Source: Breviolum minutum Mf 1.05b.01 (taxonomy: Eukaryota; Sar; Dinophyceae; Suessiales; Symbiodiniaceae). From it: a stretch of DNA of 64,000 bases. A program made the position numbers and the translations under genes. The notes under the pieces are model-generated. The model did not search any database. It had not been told where the DNA came from and was given only the letters and a program-made list of their open reading frames with translations. The stretch lies in NCBI GenBank assembly GCA_000507305.1, contig DF239241.1, positions 75,271 to 139,270 of the forward strand, given 5' to 3'. Shown piece by piece: positions 44,196 through 54,806 of this stretch (the first letter of the stretch is position 1; each line of letters starts with the position of its first letter).

Positions 44196-47100
44196 ATGGC
44201 ACCCTCCCCTGGTAAACGCCGGCGTTCACCACGGAGCAGTGCCCCACATCGTTCCGAAGTTCACCGGATGCACCTGCGCAGTGCTGGGAGCTTGGCATCA
44301 ACGACACAACTGGCGATGCAGGAGAAAGATGCAGGAGGGGTAAATACAACTCATGTTTTTTTGGCAGATGGTTTAGTTGGGAGAATTCTTGCTATATATA
44401 TGTATATAGATACATATATATATATGTTTATATTCTTCATCTATAGATAGATTGATATATCCTGTATGTTTTGATTTATGTTATGATGTAGAAATCTTTG
44501 TTTTGGTTGGTGACATGTGGCAAGTCATTCACCCAGATATACCACGAAGGCAGATGATCCAATTTGACGAGCCTCTTTCAACTGGGATGAAAAATCACGT
44601 CCCAGTTTTGAATGTGAAGAAAAAACACGTTGAAGCTGCTACAGTTTCGCATGCAATTTTTAGAGTTGTGTGTATGAGTTTTGTGTTTGAGTGTCTTTGT
44701 TCTGGTGCTTTTTACTGGAATCTATTGCTCCCTTACTTCCTAGCGCATTCTATACGGTATGTTTGAGCCACTGAACGTTGTTTTATGGAATATGGAGAAC
44801 TTGGATTTGAATGTACGTATTCAGACTTGCTGTTGACAACAGCCTTCAATCCAAGACTTCAGGATGCAAATGCCTTACCCAAAGATGGTGAAGTGCAAGA
44901 GCTTTTGGCATCCACTGATGCTAAATGGGTTGAATGCATCGACGGTCGCCAATTGAAGTGGGGAGAGCACCTGGGTTTTTGAAGTGTTGCACTCATTGAA
45001 GGGATGCTTTTGTTCTTATCCTCGTTTCATTGCACATGGCATTCCCAGCATTCCTAGGATGATAATATTTTGTGACATAGCTATGTTGTGAACGGCGCGA
45101 AGTCGGTGCCAACATACTACACCAGTACACTAAGAGTACTACAGTACCTTAATGGATTCATATTCACCCTGGACGTTCAGGCATCCATGTAAACTGTGAT
45201 TCCAACACTCTTATCTTGTGCCTTTAGCAGAAAAGATATGCACAAAAAAGGGTGCAGTAGATAATTCTTTACCATTTACCATGTGTTTGAAATGTTGCAA
45301 TTTCCCTGAAAAAATGCTATGACCTTTGGGCTCATCGATGTGAAGTTGTGAGTCATTCTGGTGCACCAGGATGGTACCTAGAGATCTAAATATTGGTTGC
45401 TTCCTGGTTTTGGAGGCTTAGGTTCTTGGCAAAACTTGCATCCAAATCTACACCTGAGGCTTGATCGCAGCAAACCCATTCGACTTTATGGTTTGACCGA
45501 TGAGTGGCCCCTTCGAAAGAAGAACCTGGAGGACAGTGGTTGATCCCAAGGTTCTTGCATGACAGATGAGGGAGCCAAGGTCAATGGTGAAGGTGACATG
45601 TTGATGAAGTTGTTTTTTTGGAAACAAACAGGTGAAGTCCCATGTTCCACTAATTAAAATAACCCTGATGGTTGGAGATTTGGGGAAATTCCGTTTGAAT
45701 TCAGGCACCCTTCCGCGAAATCACCATAGGAGAGTTCAGCTTGAGGGGTTTTGTTGCACATGATGCAACTTTCACAAGGTGGTTAATTGTTAGAGTGTCT
45801 CCATTTCTAAGATACAGCCAATATGTCCCAAATGCAGATTACTTACACGGTACTTGCATGTAATTGCGCCTATCTACTTTCTAGCTGGTAAGACCCTTTT
45901 CCACTTGCAAAGGGTCTCGCAACCCGACGTGTTACCCAGAGGAGTTCATTGCAACGCTTCCTGTGAAGTTCCGCTTGCGACAGACACATGGTCTCCATGA
46001 ATATGGTTATGCAGGACCATCTGATGGCCAAGCCGCTTGGTGAATCATCCCCCTAACTGCTCTGTTTCACCAGGTTTTTGAGGCTTGAGCACTTCAACGT
46101 TGTTACTTCTGTGGGCATTTTTCCTGATGGATATAACAGCCTGATGACCCATCCGAATCTGCCAAAACAGCCTGTGCTGTTTGTTTCATTAGCTCCCAAG
46201 CCAGATAACCATACAAGTAGCAGCACAGGATGCACAGGAGATATAATCTCTTGTAGATTACGTGAGTTTTAGAGTGCAAAAGGTCGAATCTTATCCTAAG
46301 TCCATAGATACCGAGAAGGAACTGATCCTCTTTCAGTAGCCATTTGCCATGGGATGATTCGGAATATGATTCTTTGCGGCCTGTCTTTATGGGAGTTGAC
46401 CTGGTGAAAAGCCTAAGCTTAGGTGACATTGAAAGACTATTTCCATGGTGGACCCGAGATGGACCAGGTAGTGATTTTTGAGAATGACTTTGTGGGCAAC
46501 GTTCCCATTTTGGGTCGTGAATTCTCAGTCCCAACGGTTCTGAAAGATGTGCATGGCATGCCTTTGTTCAGCGCAGGGAGGAAGAACACGGGGGTTGGCA
46601 TGCATCGCCATAACGAGAACTGGCTGGCCCAGGCAGACCAATGAAGAAAGCTGTGGTAGACGGTGGTTTCAAATTTTGACATGATGTGACATTAAAAAGG
46701 CTGGGGTGTTTTATTGGATAACGAAGCTCAGAAACGAATTGTGGCTGGAAGATATACATTGCTAATATGCCAATGGGGCCAAAAAGTAACATCTTAAGAG
46801 GCTTACATATTCTTTTGGAATGTGTTGTTGTTGTTGGCAAGTTCCAAGATGAAATGAAACATCATTGGGTTTTTCTATATTACCCTCCCTGAAACCAACA
46901 TAGCACCTGAAAATGGATGATTGAAAGACTAGTTTCCTTTTGGGGCCCGGCCTATTTTCAGAGGCGTTTGCTATTAGTTTCTGGGTTTTTCCAATATTTT
47001 TAGGGTGGATGTTTGGCGGATTCCTCTAAAATTCTGTCTCCCATTCCAAGGTTTATGGTCGAAAAGCCTGGTTTTTATCACCAAATGATCCACCATTGAT

Positions 47101-47296
47101 GGTGAAAGCTCCATGGCAGATTTTGAAGGCCAAGTTGGGAAACAAATTGCACGCTTGCATCGTGGAAGCTGGGGAAATACTCTTTGTGCCTCGTGGCTGG
47201 TGGCACTCTACCTGGAACTTGGACGATCAGATTGCAGTTGCCCCAGCTGCAATTTTTTCACCCAATTTGGGTAAAAAGCCGTGGCCAGAAATGTGA
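44196..47296 (+). CDS. JmjC (cupin-8) domain protein, JMJD8-like
   Basis: JmjC proteins of this group are Fe(II)/2-oxoglutarate hydroxylase-like folds; JMJD8 itself is in the ER lumen and may be inactive. Secure exons: 45913-46039 (NPTCYPEEFIATLPVKFRLR), 46074-about 46191 (EHFNVVTSVGIFPDG), 46423-46632 (TLKDYFHGGPEMDQVVIFEN, GVGMHRHNENWLAQ), 47051-47296 (VYGRKAWFLSP, EAGEILFVPRGWWHSTWNLD). Probable first exon 44196-44339 (MAPSPGKRRRSPRSS, very basic) and other candidates at 44825-44974 (ALPKDGEVQELLASTDAKWV) and about 45706-45747. The iron site would be HxH (HRH) with the distal His in WWHSTW; many active enzymes have HxD/E, so activity is uncertain. The donor at 46633 is GC. The upstream exons could belong to a separate gene. 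Confidence 0.7.
44549..44598. mobile_element. Family A remnant
   Basis: GCAGATGATCCAATTTGACG and CTTTCAACTGGGATGAAAAAT resemble the family A middle and right part. Confidence 0.4.
46040..46073 (+). other. 34-nt intron in the JmjC gene
   Basis: GT at 46040 and AG at 46072-46073 enclose a CTAAC branch-like word and a pyrimidine-rich tract. Splicing joins TG to G (Trp) and keeps the frame from QAAW to FLRLEHF. Far shorter than the neighbouring introns. Confidence 0.5.
46880..46985. mobile_element. Family B element in the JmjC GC-AG intron
   Basis: TTACCCTCCCTGAAACCAAC, TAGCACCTGAAAATGG, TTTCCTTTTGGGG and GGCCTATTTTCAG are consensus; the right end is decayed (CTATTAGTTTCTGGG). Confidence 0.75.
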
Positions 47297-47623
47297 TTCG
47301 TTGAACCAGAAAACCCGGAAAATGATGGAAGATGTACTTTTTTTTTTTAAAGGAACCATAAGACACGCAACAATCGATAAAGACACAACATTTCACTTGC
47401 AATTTTTGAAGCTCACTATTTGGAGTTTCACCTGCTGAAACTCCACCATTCTCATGTAATAAGTATTTTTTGGGGGCGAAACCACCCTGAGGATGCGTTT
47501 GATAACAATCATCTATAAATGAGGTGTGTTGTCGTTGCTTTTGTCCTATTCAATCGTCTGACGATAGCGCATCGCATCTCTCTTGGGATCTCATTGGCGC
47601 ATGAGGTTGGTTGGGAGTCCAAC

Positions 47624-48863
47624 ATGGAAGTTGAGGACGGTTCAAACAATCCAGAGAACGAAGCCTTCAATCTTAGCGCTTCCTTTCAAGCAGATGTGAT
47701 GGCTGCTATTCTGGATGGCCAGTTGTTAAAGTTGAAATCTCTAGTGGAGGAAGGTGATTTTAGAGGTGAGATGCTTCCCATGTTGGAGGCTGCTGCCCGA
47801 AGTGGTGATGTGGAAATCTTAAAGTTTTTATGCCAGAAACTTGGATGGTCACAGAGTTCATTTGAGATGTTGCTGTGGGGGGGTTGGCGATGACATTATT
47901 ATTGGTGTATGAGTTAGGGATAGTTAGGGAATGTTACTTGTCTATTTTCTGAATGTTTGATTTCGAATGATTTTGATATCAAAGACTCAACGATTCTTGT
48001 GAAGCTGTAGGAAATATCAAGGGCCGAGTCCAAAAGAAGCATCCTCAGTGGCTATTGCAGCTGCTCGGACAGGGCAATTGAAGATTCTGAAGTATTTGTG
48101 GGAGAAGAACTCTGAAACGATGCTGTTGCATCGTTTATGGTGGTTGCCACCATTCCTGCCAAGGGGTACGACTCCTTGTCATGAAGCTGCTAGTTGTGGT
48201 CATTCTGAGTTGGTTGTATGGTTATTGGAACATCGAGCTGATGTATTGGCAAAGGATGGTAGCGTTAGTGCTTGTACACCATTGCATCTCGCTGCCATTC
48301 ACGGGCATAATCAGGTGGTCTACAAATTGTGCAAATCATCGCTGGATGATGGAGGAGTGGATCAGATACATGTGAACAGCACAACTGCTTTACATCAAGC
48401 AGCCTTTGGTGGTCATTTGTCAACCCTCAAGACGTTGTTGGAAGCTGAAGCAGATGTGAACCGATGTGATGCGCTGGGCCAAACAGCATTACATTATGCA
48501 GCGTTGAGAGGTCATACGAAACTTCTGGTTTTGCTGGGAGAGCTGGTAGCTTCTGTGAATGTAAAGGATCAACATGGCAGGAGTCCCTTACATGCATGTG
48601 CCGCAGGTTTTGATCCTGAAAATATTGAAGTGATGTTAATTCCATTGGGCTTAGCTGCTTCACCCACCTTGAGAGATGAAAATTTGGATGCTGTCATTGC
48701 CCTATTGTCCTTGAAAGCTGATCTTCATTCAAGAGACCAAGAGGGTCAAAGTCCTTCACAGCTTGCGCTTCTTGGGCAGCACTGGGAGGTAGCCAAAGTG
48801 CTTGGAGAGGAACTGGAGCGGCAAAATGATTGCGCCAAGTTTTGGAGGGGGTTCTTCACATAG
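47624..48863 (+). CDS. Ankyrin-repeat protein
   Basis: Ankyrin repeats are protein-binding scaffolds. Exon 1 is 47624-47847 (NLSASFQADVMAAILDGQLL, SGDVEILKFLCQKLG), exon 2 is 48011-48863 (stop). The GT donor at 47848 and AG|G acceptor join in phase (Trp codon split). Clear repeats: TTPCHEAASCGHSELVVWLL, CTPLHLAAIHGHNQVVYKL, TTALHQAAFGGHLSTLKTLL, QTALHYAALRGHTKLLVLLG, RSPLHACAAG. About six or seven repeats over roughly 360 residues, with a shorter degenerate C-terminal repeat. The frame is open upstream to an ATG at 47519, giving an alternative start with a hydrophobic leader. No catalytic domain attached. The 853-nt second exon is long for this region. Confidence 0.88.
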
Positions 48864-49139
48864 GTGCCACGGGGTGCCACATTTTTTTGGCCTAATGTAA
48901 GCACTTTTCAGAAAAGTGTTTCTGAAGATGCTGTTGGTTTGAAATATTTAAGGAACCTTCAAATCATCATTTCGCAAAATTGCTGGCAGTTTAACTGTCA
49001 ACATTTGACATTGGCATTGTGGGATGTAAAGCTCCACGTCTTCATCTCGGCCACCCTGAGGTTAGTTCCATGTTATCGTAGCGAGGTCGTCCTGACCTCA
49101 GATAGTTGCAACTGGTGGGTGGTTTCAACGCCGAACGCC

Positions 49140-49245
49140 AGGCCTGTTGATGGTTCAGAAACCCTGCTACAAAACCAGTTGAGGTTGGTAGTTTATCAGT
49201 TTCTCCCATTATTTGCGGGGTTTGGGATCCATCAACAGTACTGGT
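49140..49245. mobile_element. Family D element
   Basis: GCCTGTTGATGGTTCAGAAA at the left, GGGATCCATCAACAGTA at the right, ACAAAACCAGTTGAGGTTGG in the middle (reverse orientation to 21735). Confidence 0.75.
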
Positions 49246-49304
49246 AGGTGATGGTTTCAAAATTTACTCCAAAATTTTGGGGTATCCAATTTGACGAGCA
49301 TATC
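49246..49304. mobile_element. Family A left half
   Basis: TAGGTGATGGTTTCAAAAT, TTTTGGGGTATCCAATTTGA and CGAGCATAT. The right half is absent; the spliced-leader-like sequence starts where it breaks off. Confidence 0.6.
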
Positions 49305-49306
49305 TT

Positions 49307-49331
49307 CCGGAGCCATTGTGTGTCACTCAAG
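49307..49331 (+). other. Possible degenerate dinoflagellate spliced-leader relic
   Basis: CCGGAGCCATT then GTG and, after a 4-base insertion, CTCAAG lines up with the conserved dinoflagellate spliced leader: 18 of 21 positions agree apart from the insertion. It is about 157 bp upstream of the peroxidase ATG, in the right orientation. Confidence 0.4.
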
Positions 49332-49487
49332 TGTCTTACACCGTTGGGTGTGTAGAAAATAGGAGTGTCCTGTGCCCGCTGCCCTCATTTTCCATTTCCA
49401 GCTGCTTGGAAACCAACAGCTGGTGTGAAGCTTGCGCTCTCTCGAGAACGGGAACACCGTCCACTTGGGGCCAATCATAAAAGCACC

Positions 49488-51038
49488 ATGAAATGGACAA
49501 ACATGTTTGTTATTGGGATGAGCTTCCCAGCAATCATCCATGCAACTGGCATCTTCAATGCAACGCCTACAAAGCTCATGTCCTGCAGCAGTCCGGTAGA
49601 TGTGACTAGCTGCATGTCGTTTGATCAGTATGATGCCATCGTCACAGCTGTTCGCAATGAATTAGAATCATTGCCTTCCACCTGTACAGCATCGAACTGT
49701 CCTCAGGCAGACTGGGCTGGATGCGTTTTGCGTATGGCTGGGCATGATTTTATGGACTTTGCCAATGGACAAGGTGGGTCTGATGCATGCACTGATATGG
49801 AGGATCCGGAGAATGCTGGATTACCAGAGTGCCTTTCTGCCGGAGAGCATGGCAAATCCTTGCAGGACGTCTATCATCAGATTTGCCACATGGTGTCCTT
49901 GGCTGACTTTTTGGTCATCGCCGCAGAAGCTGTCATTGCCTCCACTCGTGCCAGACATGAGGCGGCCACAGCAGGAGCTCCTTCCTTGGATCTTCGCAGC
50001 CGTTTCAAGTTTGGACGTCAAACGGCGAGCTCCTGTAGTTTTGCCGTTGGTCGTTTACCTGATCCTGAGAGGGGTTGTGTTGCTGTGGATGAAACCTTTG
50101 TGCAACGCATGGGACTCTCTTGGTCACAAGCTGCAGCTTTGATGGGAGTGCATACCTTAGGCCGTGCCAAGGTAGAAAACTCCGGATATCATGGATGGTG
50201 GAGTGACCCTGAAAATTCCCGCAGGTTCAACAATAACTACTACGTTTCCTTGGTAGCCAAGGGTTGGATACCGGAGCATTCCATCTCAGGTAACTCCAAC
50301 AAGAATCAATGGGAACGCAGTGATATCGGCAGAGACACCAGCACAGATGGTCATGAGATGATGTTGAATACTGATGTTTGCTTGGTGTGGACCGAAGGAC
50401 CGCAAGACACACCCGTGGTGGCAAAGGATGAAAACTGCTGTGCGTGGCTACAATCACGGATTGTTGGAGGAGCAGCCATCGATAACAATGGTGGGGAGTT
50501 CTGTGGGAGTCGAAATGCGCGTGGACGAGAAGAACGTCAAAACTGTTGTGGCAACAACAACGACGATTGCGGAGATGAGGATGATCCGCAAGGTCCAGCT
50601 GCCAATGCAGTATTGAACTTTGCAGCCGATGAAGGTGCTTGGATCAACACCTTTGTGGTGGCATGGGGCATTGCAACAGAAAATGGCCATACGTCTTTGC
50701 AGTCTTTGAAGAGCACTTGTGGGGAGACTTCTACTTCTCCCAGCACTACGACCACGGAGAGCACAACAAGCACTACGACCACGGCGGGCACAACAAGCAC
50801 AACGACCATGGCAGGCTCAACAGGCACTACGACCATGGCAGGCTCAACGAGCACTACGAGCACTACAAAGACAACAGGATCAACAGGCGTGATCAGTTCA
50901 GATGCCTCTACAAGTGTTACTACAACAACTTCAGAGGAGTCTTCCACGCTGGATCTTTTTTCATCAGCTTCCCGGGTTGCATGGGGCACCCTTGGACTGA
51001 TGGTTTATCAATGGATTAATCCGTTTCAGATGGGTTGA
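49488..51038 (+). CDS. Secreted haem peroxidase with Thr-rich repetitive tail, single exon
   Basis: Plant/fungal-type haem peroxidases use H2O2 to oxidise small substrates. The 516-residue frame begins with a signal-like leader (MKWTNMFVIGMSFPAIIHAT). Distal site: LRMAGHDFMD carries the catalytic Arg and His. Proximal site: ALMGVHTLGRAK carries the haem-ligand His. A Cys-rich region follows (DENCCAWL, RQNCCGNNNDDC). From about residue 420 the protein becomes a Thr/Ser repeat tail encoded by imperfect 30-bp repeats, like a glycosylated stalk, ending in a hydrophobic patch. The frame is open to an ATG at 49365, but 49488 gives the signal peptide. The stop codon lies in a sequence identical to a family A right end. 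No intron is needed over 1.55 kb, unlike its neighbours. Confidence 0.9.
   Translation: MKWTNMFVIGMSFPAIIHATGIFNATPTKLMSCSSPVDVTSCMSFDQYDAIVTAVRNELESLPSTCTASNCPQADWAGCVLRMAGHDFMDFANGQGGSDACTDMEDPENAGLPECLSAGEHGKSLQDVYHQICHMVSLADFLVIAAEAVIASTRARHEAATAGAPSLDLRSRFKFGRQTASSCSFAVGRLPDPERGCVAVDETFVQRMGLSWSQAAALMGVHTLGRAKVENSGYHGWWSDPENSRRFNNNYYVSLVAKGWIPEHSISGNSNKNQWERSDIGRDTSTDGHEMMLNTDVCLVWTEGPQDTPVVAKDENCCAWLQSRIVGGAAIDNNGGEFCGSRNARGREERQNCCGNNNDDCGDEDDPQGPAANAVLNFAADEGAWINTFVVAWGIATENGHTSLQSLKSTCGETSTSPSTTTTESTTSTTTTAGTTSTTTMAGSTGTTTMAGSTSTTSTTKTTGSTGVISSDASTSVTTTTSEESSTLDLFSSASRVAWGTLGLMVYQWINPFQMG
50737..50880 (+). repeat. Tandem repeats encoding the Thr-rich tail
   Basis: Imperfect 30-bp units (GCACTACGACCATGGCAGGC type). 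Two other frames are open through them, giving His-rich or Val-rich shadows that are not expected to be genes. Confidence 0.85.
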
Positions 51039-51052
51039 AACCACCCACCTAG
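51014..51052. mobile_element. Family A right end providing the peroxidase stop
   Basis: TTTCAGATGGGTTGAAACCA CC then CACCTAG matches the family A terminus; the TGA inside it is the in-frame stop. Confidence 0.6.
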
Positions 51053-51127
51053 CCTACAATTGAATCTCAAGTCAAGAGAGGCAAAAAAACTGGCCAAAAA
51101 AACACGCTTTGGCACATCAGAGTCATC

Positions 51128-51215
51128 AGAGGGTAGTTTCATTCCCTAAAACTGACGATCATCATCTCTGTAAAAAAAAAACGTGGGTTGTTTGAAATGA
51201 ACCTTTCCTTTTAGG
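51128..51215. mobile_element. Family B remnant
   Basis: GTTTCATTCCCTAAAACTGAC and CCTTTCCTTTTAGGATC recall family B left and middle parts. Confidence 0.35.
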
Positions 51216-51454
51216 ATCGCGCTTGTGGTTGACCAGCCGGATGTAACATGCCTGGAACATGCCTGGAACATGTTTGCAGTAAGCCATGCAAACTGAGGCA
51301 CGTCGGACAAAGGATCCCAGGCGCGGGTGGAAAACTGGAAAACACGCAGTTCAGATATATGATATGTTGTAGATGTAATTGTCAGTTCTGATTTATGTTA
51401 CGTAAGTATGATGCAATTGTTCGAAATTGAATTCAAATTGATTGTCTTTTGAAG

Positions 51455-51587
51455 TGTGCCTAATGTTTCAACTGATGCATGTGTCAGTTTGGATCCCCGA
51501 AGGTTTGGAAATGCCATGGTCACTGCTGCCCAAGTGGCTAACGGTGTGGGAGAACAGGCCTGGAGTGTGAGGGGTTTTGGCAATCCG
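51455..51587 (+). CDS. Unidentified coding exon
   Basis: Reads PNVSTDACVSLDPRRFGNAM, VTAAQVANGVGEQAWSVRGF, GNP and ends at a consensus GTAAGT donor (51588). Clearly protein-like, in a + strand context. Family not recognised. Confidence 0.5.
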
Positions 51588-51649
51588 GTAAGTTGCAAGC
51601 AATGCAACTCTGGTCAACTGTTTATTGTGGGAAATAACTGAAATAACAA

Positions 51650-52195
51650 CGGTGTTTTCACGCAAATGTCGTCACGATAGCTTGATCAGAATCAACAACG
51701 ATTTGTAGTTACTGGGTCCTGGACCTTTCTCGTGCCAGCCTACATGAAGTCGCCCCAAAAGCGGTGTACCCTTGGGGAACTGTGGATACAAGTTGTATTA
51801 TACATGGTTAATTTGTTTAAGCACTAAATAGAGTTATGCACAGAACGCATAGGTACACCGGTTCTATCCACATACGTTTTGCTTTCCAAATGCATGCTGT
51901 TTGTTTGGATTTCTCCATAGTTTCTTGCAAGAGGGCATGTTTATACCTAGCATGCCAGTACTTCCAGTAAACAATGTCCCGGTTTAAATGTAGTGTTCCG
52001 CTGCTTTTTTACCGCCTGAAGTGGGTAGGTTAAATTACTAGTAGGTGGAGAATTGAATACTAGAGCTTACAATGCATGAAAACTGTTGATCGAATTACTT
52101 GCCAATTTGTTGGTTAGTAACACGTTGGCTTGAAAACACTTGGTGCACCACCAGTCAAACAGCTCTCTGTATGGATTGACAACTCTGCCCTGCAA
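51650..52195. other. Spacer without supported gene
   Basis: Contains GTGTACCCTTGGGG and AGGTACACCGG words related to the repeat cluster at 52895. No gene seen. Confidence 0.4.
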
Positions 52196-52197
52196 TC

Positions 52198-52585
52198 TTG
52201 ACACATCAGAACTCGTTTATGTGTCTGCGCCACACGTGCAACATGGGTCTCTGCAAGCCACGCCCGACCCACCTTCTATCAGAGGTGTATGTGTATAGAC
52301 CGACGTTGCACGATGTCGGGGCCATTTTGTTTGTCAAGTGCGAAAAGAGCAAACTGGTCTCGGTCGCTCTGGTCGGTCGGCCCGCTACACCTACGAAGAT
52401 TGAGCCACCTTTACCACTTCCTGGAGCAACAGGCCCGTGCACCTTCGGAGATGCTTGCTGATCCAGAGTTGCAGGCTTTAGATCGTGTGGCGAAGACACA
52501 TAAACGATCTCTTCTGTGCACTGTAGCGGCTGCACCGCAGAGTTGTCAATCCATCAAAGAGCTGTTTGCCTGGTTGGTGCACTAA
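52198..52585 (+). CDS. Unidentified gene fragment in two frames
   Basis: The first frame (to about 52430) reads LSEVYVYRPTLHDVGAILFV and KCEKSKLVSVALVGRPATPT; the phrase PTLHDVGAILFVKC resembles adaptor-type beta domains that contain a PTxxDVG motif, but I cannot name the family. From about 52425 a second frame reads QARAPSEMLADPELQALDRV and TVAAAPQSCQSIKELFAWLV and ends at TAA (52583). An AG|G acceptor at 52430 could explain the switch by a short intron, or it is a frameshift. Confidence 0.45.
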
Positions 52586-52894
52586 GCCTTTTCAAGCCAT
52601 CGATGTGTAGCAGGTGGTGCAGAATTCTTCCATCGCCAGTGTTCTATACTCTTCAAGCCTTCACAACAAGCAGTAGCTTTGGAAACACCAGCTTTACAGG
52701 GCCCAAGTTACCACAAAATCAAGGATGGCAAATGCCGGTGATGTGACTTGTATGGGTTGACGTCTCGTAACCCAGTAGGAGCTGTTCCAGTCGGATTTGT
52801 CTCTCGTTTGATTGCTTTTAGGATACCCTCAGAGTGTTCCCCATAGGAAAAGAAGCTTTGATGTATCGAGGGTGGGGACAAACCAAAGATAAGG

Positions 52895-53115
52895 GTTTGC
52901 TAGTGTACCATTGGGATTGACATAGAATGTACATTCCATTTTGGCGACAATTCATCACGCTTCCCATAGGTACACCCACAAGTCCCGGGTTCAACTTACC
53001 ATATTTCAGGGATAGATAAAACTAGTGTACCATTGGGGACCGACTTGTTTGGGGTGACTTCCGGTAATGGTGGGGTGACTTGTTTTCACCGGTGTGCCAT
53101 TGGGTGGGGTGACTT
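52895..53115. repeat. Degenerate local repeat cluster
   Basis: TGTACCATTGGG recurs at about 52903 and 53027 (and as GTGCCATTGGG near 53094), and TGGGGTGACTTCCGGT recurs at about 53049 and 53104 with partial copies between them. Confidence 0.6.
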
Positions 53116-53528
53116 CCGGTGTTGTGGGGTGCGAAAGGTCTAGCGCTAGTAAAGTCAACTAAAGTTTTTTCGTTTCAAATCTTTAAAAAAAATAAAAATG
53201 GATGGCCGTGGAAAAAACAAACATCACATCATCAGGAGCAGCATGTCCAAAAACATCCAAAAAGGGGGCCTGTTCGGTAAGGACTTTGTCATTACTTTGC
53301 AAGATTGGTTCGGGGGCCTTGGATCCTGGATAGAAACAGGCCTGTGTGCTGGCATAGTTTGTTTCAGGTAAGTGTTACGTGTTTGAATAGTGTTTAAGTG
53401 ATTGAATGTCTATGGTGGCATGATATTACAGATTTCAACACTAGAATTGTTATGTCATTTCGAATGTTAAATGATTTTGATCGATTATCTGCCAATTTTA
53501 AGTTGTCAACTTGTTTTCTGTTGTCCAG

Positions 53529-53680
53529 GTGAAGGCAATGGTCATTTTACTAACAGGAGCATAGATTTGGCAAGGCCCCCCTTCATTCAAAGCAAGCTAC
53601 CTCCCCTGAAACTCATCAGCACTCAGGGATCGTTTGGGTGTATCAAGAGTCTTGGGCGAGACGGTGCTGAATTTCAATGA
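53529..53680 (+). CDS. Unidentified terminal exon
   Basis: After TTGTCCAG|G the frame reads EGNGHFTNRSIDLARPPFIQ, SKLPPLKLISTQGSFGCIKS, LGRDGAEFQ and stops at TGA (53678-53680). No family recognised. Confidence 0.5.
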
Positions 53681-53689
53681 ACTTTGGAA

Positions 53690-54690
53690 GGCAACAAAAA
53701 GACACAAAAAATGCTTGAAATGTGGGGGTTGAGATTGGAATGGAAAGGATGGGCGGCTTGGTGGGAGTGAATTTGATAGAACCAAACCGGTGATGGTGTT
53801 TTTATTCATAAAGGTGTTTTTTTAGGACGAATTTCCTGTATTATTTAGCACTTTCAGCCAGAAACATTACAAGTTTCCCTGATTGATATGAAATGATATG
53901 TTCAGGATACGGAATTTTGAGCCTATTCAAAAAGAGTATATTTTCTAGCCGTTGCAGCTGTTAAAACCTTTGTGAGCTGCCACAATATGTGAGACAATCA
54001 CGCCTGCTACAACATGCTTTCGTGTACTTGAGTATTGGATAGATGCATTTTGGAGTAGATGATGTAGAATACAAAGGAAAAAAGCACAAAAAGAACTGAT
54101 TCTAAACATCGAAATCGTATGAAATTCGAAGCTATTTTGCCTGCTCCTGGATGATTGTGGTTTGAAATCACTTTTTATATAGGCCCCTGCCATTTTCCAA
54201 GCTAAAATCATCCTTGCCAAGAAGAGGCTGCGGGCGAAAGAAATTTGAGGATGCCTTTGTGCAAGAGAGAAGGCCCAAGGCCTTCAGTTGAACACTTGAC
54301 ACATTGTTAGAATAGAATTTTGGCAACAACCAACTGGGGGAACCACCTGTGACATACCAGGTTGACTGGTATTTTTCCTGTTTTTTTTTTTGAGCGGCAA
54401 CAGTTTTTCGCTACAATTGGCATTGCAGCCATGGAGGTTGAAAAATATGTTGAGATATACCTACGGACAGTCGGGACCTTAAAGATGCAGAATTAGGCGC
54501 AGCTGGCCCATTCTTGAATAGTGGTGAGTGCCTTAAGACTGATACAGTAACCAAAATCACAGTCGTTCTTGACGAGCATGCGATAAGATTTGCATTTTGA
54601 TGATTTAAAACAAACCTCGGGCCAAGGGTCAAGAAACAGCGAGAAATGCTGACTATCCGGGAGCACTTGTTGTGTGGTTGTTGGATGTTG
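53690..54690. other. Spacer with weak exon candidates
   Basis: A short frame at about 54195-54245 (KIILAKKRLRAKEI) and one near 54430 (MEVEKYVEIYLRTVGTLK) are protein-like but unsupported. Confidence 0.3.
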
Positions 54691-54691
54691 G

Positions 54692-54806
54692 AGCCATACT
54701 GTTGATGAAAAAGAAATCCTGCACCACCTGGGATGTATAAATCCTTGTAGATACTGGGATAAAATACCTAGTGGTGCAGGATTTCTTCCATCAACGGTAG
54801 TTCTGC
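54692..54806. mobile_element. Family D element, full length
   Basis: TACTGTTGATGAAAAAGAAA and TCCTGCACCAC at the left, GTGGTGCAGGATTTCTTCCA and TCAACGGTA at the right; TA on both sides. Confidence 0.85.

Noticed and set aside
46404-46422. A 19-nt intron joining a frame at 46337-46403 to the JmjC exon
   Set aside because: A GC donor at 46192 explains the acceptor at 46422 without it; the open stretch is probably intronic.
50537-50989. Minus-strand 150-codon frame rich in Val, opposite the peroxidase tail
   Set aside because: Produced by the tandem Thr-codon repeats; no start context or homology and opposite to all genes.
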